In this document: piece by piece, positions 32,889 to 39,467 of the stretch
Layout: each line of letters starts with the position of its first letter
Position numbering within the stretch: the first letter of the stretch is position 1
Assembly (NCBI GenBank): GCA_022749815.1
Contig: JAKIWV010000001.1
Span: 186,001 to 250,000, forward strand
Length of the DNA: 64,000 nucleotides
Direction of reading: 5' to 3'
From: Thermoplasmata archaeon
GTDB taxonomy: Archaea; Thermoplasmatota; Thermoplasmata; Lutacidiplasmatales; UBA184
The notes under the pieces: generated by a model
The model's input: the letters and a program-made list of their open reading frames with translations, nothing else
Told to the model about the DNA's origin: nothing
Database searches by the model: none
Program-made: the position numbers and the translations under genes

Positions 32889-33290
32889 CTAGTAGGGTTC
32901 CACCACCAGACCCGTGGCCTCTCCGATCGCTCGAAAATCGGTGTCCCGAGTGACCAAGGAATGGCCACCCGCCAGGGCGATGCCCGCGGTGAGGATGTCC
33001 CCCGTCCCCTTGACCTTCCCGAGGTGCGACAACTCGACGCGAAGGGAGGCCGCCCGCTCGGCGCCGGGCAGGTCAAGCCCGGCGACGTGAAACCTCGATA
33101 TCCATCCACGGAACAACGCCGCCTGGGTCCGAGATTTCGTCTGAAGGATTCCGCACAGTACCTCGTAGGCGACCGGGGTTGGAATGACCTTGAGCTCCCG
33201 TCGTGCATCGAGCTCCTCGATCTTGCGCAGGGCCGACGGTCGCCGCCGAGCGAGATCGACGAACAGCGTCGAATCAAGCGCGATGCCCAT
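32889..33290 (-). CDS. vapC: VapC-type PIN-domain toxin
   Basis: This is a 133-residue PIN-domain ribonuclease. The acidic active-site set is present: Asp6 (IALDSTLFVDLA), Glu near 43 (AYEVLCGIL), and the late pair TGDILTAGIAL and TRDTDFRAIG. VapC toxins cleave tRNA or rRNA when freed from their antitoxin. It overlaps the vapB frame by 17 bases, which is the normal arrangement. It lies near the right end of the putative island. Since VapC is a single-domain ribonuclease, the exact RNA target cannot be predicted. Confidence 0.9.
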   Translation of the reverse strand: MGIALDSTLFVDLARRRPSALRKIEELDARRELKVIPTPVAYEVLCGILQTKSRTQAALFRGWISRFHVAGLDLPGAERAASLRVELSHLGKVKGTGDILTAGIALAGGHSLVTRDTDFRAIGEATGLVVEPY

Positions 33291-33534
33291 TCCTCGGGCG
33301 ACCTCGAAGCGCCCTCATTCGTTCCTCGTTGAAATCCTGGGCTCGAATCGTCTCAATCGCGTCGGCAATCGCTGGGCCGTCCTCGGGGGGGACGATGTCG
33401 AGGAATCCCTTCAGTTCGGGACTCGCACTACCGAGCAGCCGATGGAGTTCCTCGGAGAAGCTTTCGTCAGGTTTCTTCCGCGCCCGCAGCAGCTCGTAGG
33501 CAGAACGCTCGAGGCTGATCGTCGTCGTTGTCAT
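33274..33534 (-). CDS. vapB: VapB-type antitoxin
   Basis: This is an 86-residue protein. The N-terminus is a ribbon-type DNA-binding segment (TTTTISLERSAYELLRARKK) followed by DESFSEELHRLLG and a charged C-terminal tail (FNEERMRALRGRPRNG) that would wrap the toxin. It overlaps vapC by 17 bases and precedes it. The ATG at 33534 lies just after an inverted repeat and TATA box that fit autoregulation. Confidence 0.87.
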   Translation of the reverse strand: MTTTTISLERSAYELLRARKKPDESFSEELHRLLGSASPELKGFLDIVPPEDGPAIADAIETIRAQDFNEERMRALRGRPRNGHRA

Positions 33535-33545
33535 GCAGAAATGTC

Positions 33546-33565
33546 CATGCGTGCATGTATATTTC
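33546..33565 (-). promoter_or_regulatory. vapBC promoter with operator-like inverted repeat
   Basis: CATGC-GT-GCATG (33546-33557) is a five-base inverted repeat next to TATATTT (33558-33564), which reads AAATATA on the minus strand, 24-30 bases before the vapB ATG. The repeat lies between TATA box and start codon, the expected place for VapB-VapC autorepression. Confidence 0.6.
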
Positions 33566-34055
33566 TACGTTGCGGGTGTGCTGGAGTGGGTCTCCCCTCG
33601 ATCGCGAGCGGGTGGAGTGCGCAGCCCACTCGGGGCATCCATGGGTTCCGGATAGGGCACGGACGACCCGACCGGATACCGTTGCAGCCGCTCTCACCGA
33701 AGATCCGCATCGTCGCTTCGCTTCCGCGTCCCAGTGAAAACTGGGGAACGAGCGACTCACCGCTCACCTCGGCGAGAGGGCGTTTCCCGTTGGACTTGGA
33801 CAGTACAGATTTCAAACCCCTGCACTTGATACCCGAATCGCCGGGCGTCCTGAATCCGTCCCGGCCCACTTCAACACGGGGGGGGCATCCCCGCCATCCG
33901 GCATCCCAGGGAAGAGCCGAGCACTCAACTCATCCCAAGGGGAGTAGAACTACGGGCTCCTGGCACACGAGCCTCGCCCCGGAGTGACACCTCCCTTAGA
34001 CGACACCCCGGATAGGGCCGTAAACCCTATTTTCCCAACGTTGCGTCTCGCCTGC
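33566..34055. other. Island edge, no clear gene
   Basis: Between the vapBC promoter and the DUF1801 gene I see no supported gene. It contains the right-hand tRNA-Val repeat (33852-33868), a G-run/C-run hairpin (33878-33892) and a TATA-like AAACCCTATTTT (34022-34033) serving the downstream gene. Short open frames here have no domain-like features. Confidence 0.6.
33852..33868 (+). repeat. Direct repeat, right copy (tRNA-Val 3' end)
   Basis: This is an identical copy of the last 17 bases of tRNA-Val (GAATCCGTCCCGGCCCA). The rest of the tRNA is absent upstream, so it is not a second tRNA gene. After nine unrelated bases it is followed by a GGGGGGGG-CAT-CCCC run like the one beyond tRNA-Val. It is interpreted as attR. 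Confidence 0.65.
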
Positions 34056-34442
34056 GTGCCCTCACCCGGCAAGAAGGCCGCCCGTCCCGCGCCGCGCGCG
34101 GACCCAGCGGTCGGCGAGGCCGCGGTGCTGGCCAAGATCGCCGCCATGCCGGGACCATACCGCGCGATGGGCGAGCGCCTCCATGCTGTCATCATGAAGA
34201 GCGCGCCGAGCCTCACGCCGAGAGTGCGCTATGGAATGCCCTGGTACTTCAAGGACGACAAGAGCATCTGCTTCTTCCGGGTGGCCAAGAACTACCTGAC
34301 GTTCGGTTTCGACGACGACGCGAACCTTTCGCTCGATGAGGGCCCGCCCCACCAGTTGCTCGGCGTCGCGTTCGGCATCAAGCAGCTCGACGCGGCCCCC
34401 GAAGCGAAGCTCGCCACGCTCATCACCAAAGCCGCGAGCTGA
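34056..34442 (+). CDS. DUF1801-family protein
   Basis: This is a 128-residue protein. The DUF1801 pattern is clear: YRAMGERLHAVIMKSAPSLT, RVRYGMPWYFKDDKSICFF, NYLTFGFDDDANLSL and a C-terminal IKQLDAAPEAKLATLITKAA. The family fold is small and its function unknown, although some members carry iron. I chose GTG 34056 because a TATA-like AAACCCTATTTT lies 23-34 bases upstream, so the transcript would be leaderless; the frame is open further upstream to 33984. A G-run/C-run hairpin follows 38 bases after the stop. Confidence 0.8.
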   Translation: MPSPGKKAARPAPRADPAVGEAAVLAKIAAMPGPYRAMGERLHAVIMKSAPSLTPRVRYGMPWYFKDDKSICFFRVAKNYLTFGFDDDANLSLDEGPPHQLLGVAFGIKQLDAAPEAKLATLITKAAS

Positions 34443-34962
34443 GGTCAAGCGTCGGAGCCGCGAGTTCCCGTCACCGCAGTGGGGGGCACTCCCCCCCACC
34501 CGAACCCACCTCCTCCATCTCACGGACACCGAACTCCTAGGCCACCTAGCTGGAGGGTACCCCGGCGAAATTGAGTCGTCTATCTACTGCACCGCCATTC
34601 AGAACCAGATGACCACTTCCGCACCGCTCGCGGGCGAGCCGCCCGCCACGTGCCACGTGACTGCTTCCGTGGGATCCGCGGTGATTGTGTGCGAAGAATG
34701 CTTCGCCAAGAATTCGATTGACTCGACCAACCCACGTCTCAACTGACGATTCAGAAACCCCCCTGCAGAGGCCGTGCGCTCCACCGACAAAGTGGCCTGC
34801 CCGTACCGGAATCAGCTACTGGGCCATCTCGCCCGAATCCCCGCTCGGGTGTGAAGCCCGAGGCCAAGTCGGGCCCAGATCGTTGCACGGAGTTCGAGGT
34901 GCCGGCCGCCGGCAGTCAGAGCGAAACGAAGGTTGATGTACGGGTCCCGAAGTCAATTCATC
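34443..34962. other. Intergenic stretch, no confident gene
   Basis: Apart from a G-run/C-run hairpin (34481-34497) I see no supported gene. A short plus-strand frame (34609-34746) encodes CHVTASVGSAVIVCEECFAK, and a minus-strand frame overlaps it; neither has a promoter or family resemblance. The next gene starts at 34963. Confidence 0.6.
34481..34497 (+). terminator. Possible terminator-like hairpin
   Basis: GGGGGG-CACT-CCCCCC can fold into a six-pair stem 38 bases after the DUF1801 stop. It resembles the elements at 30507 and 33878. No T-run follows. Confidence 0.35.
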
Positions 34963-35775
34963 ATGGCCGCCGCGTTCTGCATGAGTTGTGGCAAGTCGTT
35001 GTCGCCAGGATCGGGATTCTGCGTGGCCTGTGGCGCTCCCGTGCCCGGCGGAGGTGCCCCCGGCGCGACCGTGGCGATGGCGGGAACTTCGACCCCACCC
35101 CCGGCTCCCCTGCCCGGGAACATGCCGCTCCCCCCGCAGTCGATGGCGCCGCCCGGCGCTCCCCCGGCGAGTCCCAGCCTCACCGCGCGTCTCGGGCTCC
35201 AAGGTAGGAAGCAGTTCATTGTCCAGCACCAGATCCTCGCGATGGGTCACAGCTACCGGGTGATGGACCACGAAAAACGCCACCTCTTTGCGGTGAAGGG
35301 CGACGTTGTCCAGAACATGCAGGCCAACATGATGGGCAGTTTCATCAGCCAGGCGACGGGCAGCTCGTACGCCGGGCGACTGGCCGGGCGAAGCACGGAC
35401 ATGACCTATACGCTCGTCGACGCGCAAGGTACCCTCATCGGTACGTTCACCAAGACCGGAGGGGCCAATGACTCGATCTTCACCCTCACCGATCTCATGG
35501 GTCGTCCCTGGGTCATGGTGACGCTCAACCGCGGGGGATTCGGCGGCATCACCGCGACCGCGGTCTACCCGGACGGCCGTCCCATGATGCAGACCCATGG
35601 GAACCTGATGCGCCACGACTTCCGGATCCGTGATCCGTCGGGGGCGGAACTGGCCAAGGTTCACGAGGCGTGGGCCGCGGTCCGGGACACGTACAACATC
35701 GACATCGAGGGAAACATCGACCCGCTGTACCCGCTCGTCTTCGCGGTCCTGATCGACTACGAGAAAGTCAAGTAG
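34963..35775 (+). CDS. Zinc-ribbon LURP-one/Tubby-like protein
   Basis: This is a 270-residue protein. A zinc ribbon (CMSCG near 6, CVACG near 21) and a Pro/Gly-rich linker are followed by a LURP-one-related domain (about 85-270): FIVQHQILAMGHSYRVMDHE, YTLVDAQGTLIGTFTKTGG, FTLTDLMGRPWVMVTLNRGG, FRIRDPSGAELAKVHEAW and DPLYPLVFAVLIDYEK. This fold is shared by Tubby and phospholipid scramblases and binds lipids. A membrane-surface role is plausible; the zinc ribbon may mediate protein contacts. I chose ATG 34963 rather than the TTG/ATG codons at 34933-34938 because the zinc ribbon begins there. Confidence 0.75.
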   Translation: MAAAFCMSCGKSLSPGSGFCVACGAPVPGGGAPGATVAMAGTSTPPPAPLPGNMPLPPQSMAPPGAPPASPSLTARLGLQGRKQFIVQHQILAMGHSYRVMDHEKRHLFAVKGDVVQNMQANMMGSFISQATGSSYAGRLAGRSTDMTYTLVDAQGTLIGTFTKTGGANDSIFTLTDLMGRPWVMVTLNRGGFGGITATAVYPDGRPMMQTHGNLMRHDFRIRDPSGAELAKVHEAWAAVRDTYNIDIEGNIDPLYPLVFAVLIDYEKVK

Positions 35776-35927
35776 CGGACGCCCCGGGGCCTCGGACCCG
35801 AGACGTCCGATGAGGAGCGGAGGATGTGTTCGCCTGGGTGATGGATGCCCCACAAGGGGCCGCCTTGTCGCGGGACCGATTCGGAGACACCTTAGGTGGG
35901 TCACGCATCTCTCGCGCGGTCGAAATT

Positions 35928-36986
35928 ATGGATCAGCGAAAGTTGGATCGGATTTCCCAACAGCTCTTCGAAGATGTGAACGCGGGCATGAGCGTTCTCA
36001 CTCTTTACCTCGGCTACCGCCTCGACCTTTTCCGGAAGATTCAAGCCCGGGGGTCCGTGACCCCCTCCGAGCTGGCAAAAGACGCAGGATGTTCCGAGCG
36101 GTACGTCCGGGAATGGCTGGAAGGTCTGTCCGCAAATGGCTATCTAGAATACGATCCGCGAACCCGCCGTTTTGGGCTCTCGCCGGAACACGCCGCCGTG
36201 CTGACCGACCACGACAGCCGAACGTTCTCGATTCCGTGGGTTTGCTTCATTCCCAGCTTCTCCTCGGTCCTGCCCCTCCTGTTGAAGGCGTTCCGAACCG
36301 GGGACGGCGTTTCCTACGACCAGTATGGGGTGGACCTGCTGGAAGCCATCGGGGGCGGGAACCGGCCGATGTATCTGAGCGACTACGTGTCGCGATGGAT
36401 TCCCGCCATGCCCGACGTCCATCGTAAGCTCCTGCAGGGTGGACGCGTGGCCGAGGTGGGGTGTGGCGGCGGGTGGTCCAGCATCGCGCTCGCCCGGGGG
36501 TTCTCGCAGGTCCACATTGATGCGGTCGATGTCGACCCTGCGAGCATCGCGGAGGCGCGCCGAAACGCGGCCCAAGCGGGCCTCTCGGACCGGATTAGCT
36601 TCACGTGCGCGCCGATCGAGAAGGCGCCGCTGAACGGCCCGTACGATCTGATAACGGCGTTCGAATGCATCCACGATTTGCCCCGCCCAGTCGAAGCGCT
36701 GCGTAGGATGCGAGAAATGGCGGGAACCGACGGGGCCGTCCTGGTTTCGGACGAAGCCGTCGGCGAAACGTTGGAAGAGAATCGCACCCTCGTGGGTCGA
36801 CTCAACTACAACTTCAGCGTCCTTCACTGCCTCCCCCAAGCCATGGGCTTTACCGGCTCCGCCGCGACCGGGGCGATCATGCCATCCTCGACCATGCGAA
36901 AGTTCGCCAGCGAGGCGGGCTTCCGCGGAATCGAGATCTTGGAGATCGAGAATCCGGTCTGGCGGTTCTACCGACTTAACCCCTGA
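35928..36986 (+). CDS. SAM-dependent methyltransferase with N-terminal winged helix
   Basis: This is a 352-residue protein. An N-terminal winged helix (residues about 10-90, SVTPSELAKDAGCSERYVRE and WLEGLSANGYLEYDP) precedes a class I methyltransferase domain with motif I VAEVGCGGGWSSIALA, motif II VDAVDVDPASIAE, and ECIHDLPRPVEALR. It resembles the Rv2258c type, in which the winged helix shapes the substrate pocket rather than binding DNA. The substrate is unknown. ATG 35928 is preferred; an upstream GTG at 35826 with a GGAGG would add 34 residues of uncertain character. Confidence 0.8.
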   Translation: MDQRKLDRISQQLFEDVNAGMSVLTLYLGYRLDLFRKIQARGSVTPSELAKDAGCSERYVREWLEGLSANGYLEYDPRTRRFGLSPEHAAVLTDHDSRTFSIPWVCFIPSFSSVLPLLLKAFRTGDGVSYDQYGVDLLEAIGGGNRPMYLSDYVSRWIPAMPDVHRKLLQGGRVAEVGCGGGWSSIALARGFSQVHIDAVDVDPASIAEARRNAAQAGLSDRISFTCAPIEKAPLNGPYDLITAFECIHDLPRPVEALRRMREMAGTDGAVLVSDEAVGETLEENRTLVGRLNYNFSVLHCLPQAMGFTGSAATGAIMPSSTMRKFASEAGFRGIEILEIENPVWRFYRLNP

Positions 36987-37026
36987 GGAATTTGAGACCC
37001 GACCGGGCCGAGACAGCGGATCCCGC

Positions 37027-37446
37027 CTACAGCGCGCGCATCCGGTTGTTTTTTGGCTGGTGCTCGACCTCCGCTCGGCCGAGCGCTTCCATCACCGGAG
37101 GCACGTAATTGCCGAACCGTCCTCGGAGCCCTTTCTTCAGCCCGTACCAACCCCCGACCGGGTTGGAGGAGGAGCGGGCCCACGCTTCGACCGTACCGGC
37201 CGCCGCGGGCTTCTGCTCGTCGGCGCTACCGAGCGGCATCCAGTCGCCGTGCTTCTTGAGCATCGCCTGGAGATCGTCCAGGCACCGGAGTTGGTAGCTC
37301 AGTGTCGTGCTGCCGACCTTCACCACGAGCACCGGCGGGTTGGCCGCTGGATCCTGGTAGGCTTGGTAGGCCGAGAGTCCGCTCGGAGTCTTCAGTTCCC
37401 AGGGCTTGTCCTTCGTTCCGGCTCCCTTTGCCGCCAGCTTTGCCAC
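37027..37446 (-). CDS. Conserved hypothetical protein
   Basis: This is a 139-residue protein with the look of a small conserved family: KPWELKTPSGLSAYQAYQDP, PVLVVKVGSTTLSYQLRCL, DWMPLGSADEQKPA and GGWYGLKKGLRGRFGNYVPP, ending in NNRMRAL. I recall a DUF6855-type family with this layout, but cannot verify it. No catalytic motif or membrane segment is seen. The GTG start is about 25 bases from a minus-strand TATA-like CTTTAAGGT (37471-37479), so it is likely leaderless. It converges on the methyltransferase gene with a 40-base gap. Confidence 0.65.
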   Translation of the reverse strand: MAKLAAKGAGTKDKPWELKTPSGLSAYQAYQDPAANPPVLVVKVGSTTLSYQLRCLDDLQAMLKKHGDWMPLGSADEQKPAAAGTVEAWARSSSNPVGGWYGLKKGLRGRFGNYVPPVMEALGRAEVEHQPKNNRMRAL

Positions 37447-37588
37447 CCGTCCTCTGGGAGGACCCGCCGACCTTAAAGATAGGTGTTAACGGTTTGACTT
37501 CGCGCGGCGGCTCGGCGACGGAGTCGGTGCGCCGGGGCGCCCAGCTGCGAGCCGAAGGGCGTGGGCGGGTGAACGGCGAGGGGTCGCT

Positions 37589-38359
37589 TCAGCGCTGAGC
37601 GAACAGTACCCGGTTTTCTATGATCTGCCACACCACGCCCACGGTCCGGAATCCGGACCGACGGAGCGCGCGGACGTGGGCGGCGAGCGGAAGAATTTGC
37701 TCCTTCGGATGCTGAGCCCGTCGGCGCTCGTGCTCGGCAAAGCTGACGGCCAGTGCCGGAACCCGCGCCGCGTCTCTCCACCAGCGCTCCCACGCACCCC
37801 ACCCGGCCCGTCGCTTCACACCGTGACGATGGACCCGGCGGACCCGCTGCGCGAGGCGGACGAGCCGGGGATCCTCCGCCCCCCACGCCAGTTGGTCCCC
37901 GTTGAGGAAAATCCCCTCGGGCCGGAGAAGACCCCCCAGGTCTCTGTACACTTGTCTCAGGCTCGCCGGAGTTAGCCAGTGGAGGGCGGTGGTGCTGACC
38001 GCTGCGTCGTACCTCCCGCCGGGCAATCGATCGGTCCAGCCGGGAGCTCCCAGCTTGGCGTCCACCCAGGAGAGTCGGCCTCGGAACGACCCGAGCGCGC
38101 CGAGTCCAATGCGGAGCACCACCGGATCGTAGTCCACGGCGACGCACCGCGCGCGCGGGAAGCGCTGGAGGATACGGAGGCTCAGTGACCCCGGTCCGGA
38201 CCCCAGGTCGAGCACCCGCGGCGAGCGACCGACGGTCGCTTCCAGCACGTCGAGCATGACGTGGAATCGAACCTCCCGACTCGGGAGGAGCGACGCTTGC
38301 TGCTCGTCCCACCGACGCAGCCACGCCTTCCAGTTGGTCGCCGGCCTTGCGGAGGTCAT
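37589..38359 (-). CDS. Class I SAM-dependent methyltransferase
   Basis: This is a 256-residue protein. Motif I is VLDLGSGPGSLSLRIL, motif II AVDYDPVVLRIGL, and the later block YDAAVSTTALHWLTPASLRQ is of the type seen in trans-aconitate methyltransferases and related small-molecule enzymes. GIFLNGDQLAWG completes the fold. The C-terminal portion contains a Trp/Arg-rich stretch (GWGAWERWWRDAARV). The substrate is unknown. The HIT gene ends 60 bases upstream on the same strand, so the two could be co-transcribed. Confidence 0.8.
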   Translation of the reverse strand: MTSARPATNWKAWLRRWDEQQASLLPSREVRFHVMLDVLEATVGRSPRVLDLGSGPGSLSLRILQRFPRARCVAVDYDPVVLRIGLGALGSFRGRLSWVDAKLGAPGWTDRLPGGRYDAAVSTTALHWLTPASLRQVYRDLGGLLRPEGIFLNGDQLAWGAEDPRLVRLAQRVRRVHRHGVKRRAGWGAWERWWRDAARVPALAVSFAEHERRRAQHPKEQILPLAAHVRALRRSGFRTVGVVWQIIENRVLFAQR

Positions 38360-38419
38360 CCGAACGGCGAAGGCCCGGCGGGCGGATGAAAGGTGGCCCG
38401 GCGCCGGGGGTTGGTCGTC

Positions 38420-38842
38420 TCAACCTCGAATTCGTTTCGCAAGGGCGACCAGGTCGGACTGGGGCGGAGTGAATACCTTGGTGGCCCACCAGTCGTTCCA
38501 ACGGAGGTCGTCGCCCGTCGTTCGCGGGATAATGTGAACGTGCAGATGGAAGACGCTCTGCTCGGAGCCGGGCCCGCTCGCGGCGAACAGGTTCTCGCCG
38601 CGGGTTCCCAACGCCTCGCGGAGCAGCCTCGCCACCCGGGTCGTCAGCTCACCCACCGCCACCCAGTCCTCGGGAGCCACGTCGAAGAGTTCGATGGAAT
38701 GCGCCTTCGGAATCACCAGCGTGTGGCCCACCCGGATCGGGTGGATGTCGAGGAAGGCGAGCGCCCGGTCAGATTCTGCCAGCCACTGAGGAGCCATCGA
38801 CCGATCTTCTACGATCTTGCAGAAGATGCATTGCCCGGCCAT
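38420..38842 (-). CDS. HIT-family nucleotide hydrolase/transferase
   Basis: This is a 140-residue protein with a HIT triad, HLHVHIIP, near residue 98, a zinc-binding-like CIFCKI at the start, and VGHTLVIPKAHSIELFD in the middle. Proteins of this type (HINT/Fhit-like) hydrolyse nucleoside phosphoramidates or dinucleoside polyphosphates. The CxxC near the N-terminus is typical for HINT-type proteins. ATG 38842 is the natural start. It is divergent from the membrane protein gene at 38935. Confidence 0.88.
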   Translation of the reverse strand: MAGQCIFCKIVEDRSMAPQWLAESDRALAFLDIHPIRVGHTLVIPKAHSIELFDVAPEDWVAVGELTTRVARLLREALGTRGENLFAASGPGSEQSVFHLHVHIIPRTTGDDLRWNDWWATKVFTPPQSDLVALAKRIRG

Positions 38843-38934
38843 CAGTCTCGGAAAGAGACCGGTCCCCTAAATCTTGCCGGGGGATCGGCTCCACTGGCCC
38901 TTACACAACCGCTTCTGGGAGTACAGTCGTTCTC

Positions 38935-39450
38935 GTGGCCGCGCCGCTGAAGAAACCTCCAACGCCCAGGTCCCCGATCCTGGTCGGCGGTCTCCTCGGA
39001 GGGATCTTGGGGACTTCGGGCATGATCCTCGTTGGGATCGTAGCGGAGTGGGGGGCCGGCGTGCCGCTGAGCCGACTCACGCCGGAGCTGGAGCTCGGGT
39101 TTGGTGGCCCTTTCGCCGGCGCGGGCGTACTCGGCTCCGGGCTCTCGTTGCCCGTCCACTATCTCCACGGGATGCTCTTGGGGCTCGTCTTTGCATGGGT
39201 CGTTTGGCTCGGGGAGCGGCTCGGGCTAGCTCCCCGGATTCCGCTCTCGGCGAGCGGCCTCCTCTTCGGCGGGATCGTTTCGACGTTCGTCGTCGCCTTG
39301 CTCGCTGCAACGGCCGGCGGCCCGCTCAGCCCGGGCGTCGTAGGACTGGTTGGCCTGTTGCATCTCACCTTCGGAGGGCTCACCGGGGCTACCCTCGAGC
39401 GCGTCCGCGGCGGGCACCTGCCGGACACCGGGAACGGGCCCCCGAGGTAG
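38935..39450 (+). CDS. Small membrane protein, unknown
   Basis: This 171-residue protein has four hydrophobic helices (about residues 15-38, 79-98, 112-131 and 134-153) separated by Gly-rich loops. It looks like a four-helix integral membrane protein with no family I recognise. It begins with GTG 38935 and ends 17 bases from the convergent aconitase gene. Confidence 0.6.
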   Translation: MAAPLKKPPTPRSPILVGGLLGGILGTSGMILVGIVAEWGAGVPLSRLTPELELGFGGPFAGAGVLGSGLSLPVHYLHGMLLGLVFAWVVWLGERLGLAPRIPLSASGLLFGGIVSTFVVALLAATAGGPLSPGVVGLVGLLHLTFGGLTGATLERVRGGHLPDTGNGPPR

Positions 39451-39467
39451 CGGAGTTCCAAGGGGCC

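Larger units (their letters stand above)
30498..33868. mobile_element. Putative integrated genomic island at tRNA-Val
   Basis: The 3.4-kb interval starts at the 3' end of tRNA-Val and ends with a second copy of the last 17 bases of that tRNA (33852-33868). That is the footprint left by tyrosine-integrase elements in archaea, where the tRNA gene is preserved at one side and att is duplicated at the other. Several genes inside look less GC-rich than the flanks and are accessory in kind (DUF488 and partner, membrane-helical protein, VapBC). No integrase or origin is visible, so the element is probably a remnant or was mobilised in trans. The extent is inferred only from the repeat. Confidence 0.5.

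Noticed and set aside
33852-33868. Second tRNA-Val gene
   Set aside because: Only the final 17 bases are present; the anticodon, D arm and 5' acceptor are missing, so it is a repeat, not a gene.
33531-33869. Integrase remnant on the minus strand at the right end of the island
   Set aside because: A 112-codon frame exists, but I see no Arg-His-x-x-Arg/Tyr pattern or catalytic motif of tyrosine integrases.
34609-34746. Possible 45-residue Cys-containing protein
   Set aside because: It has a few conserved-looking Cys but no promoter, no family match and an equally open antisense frame.
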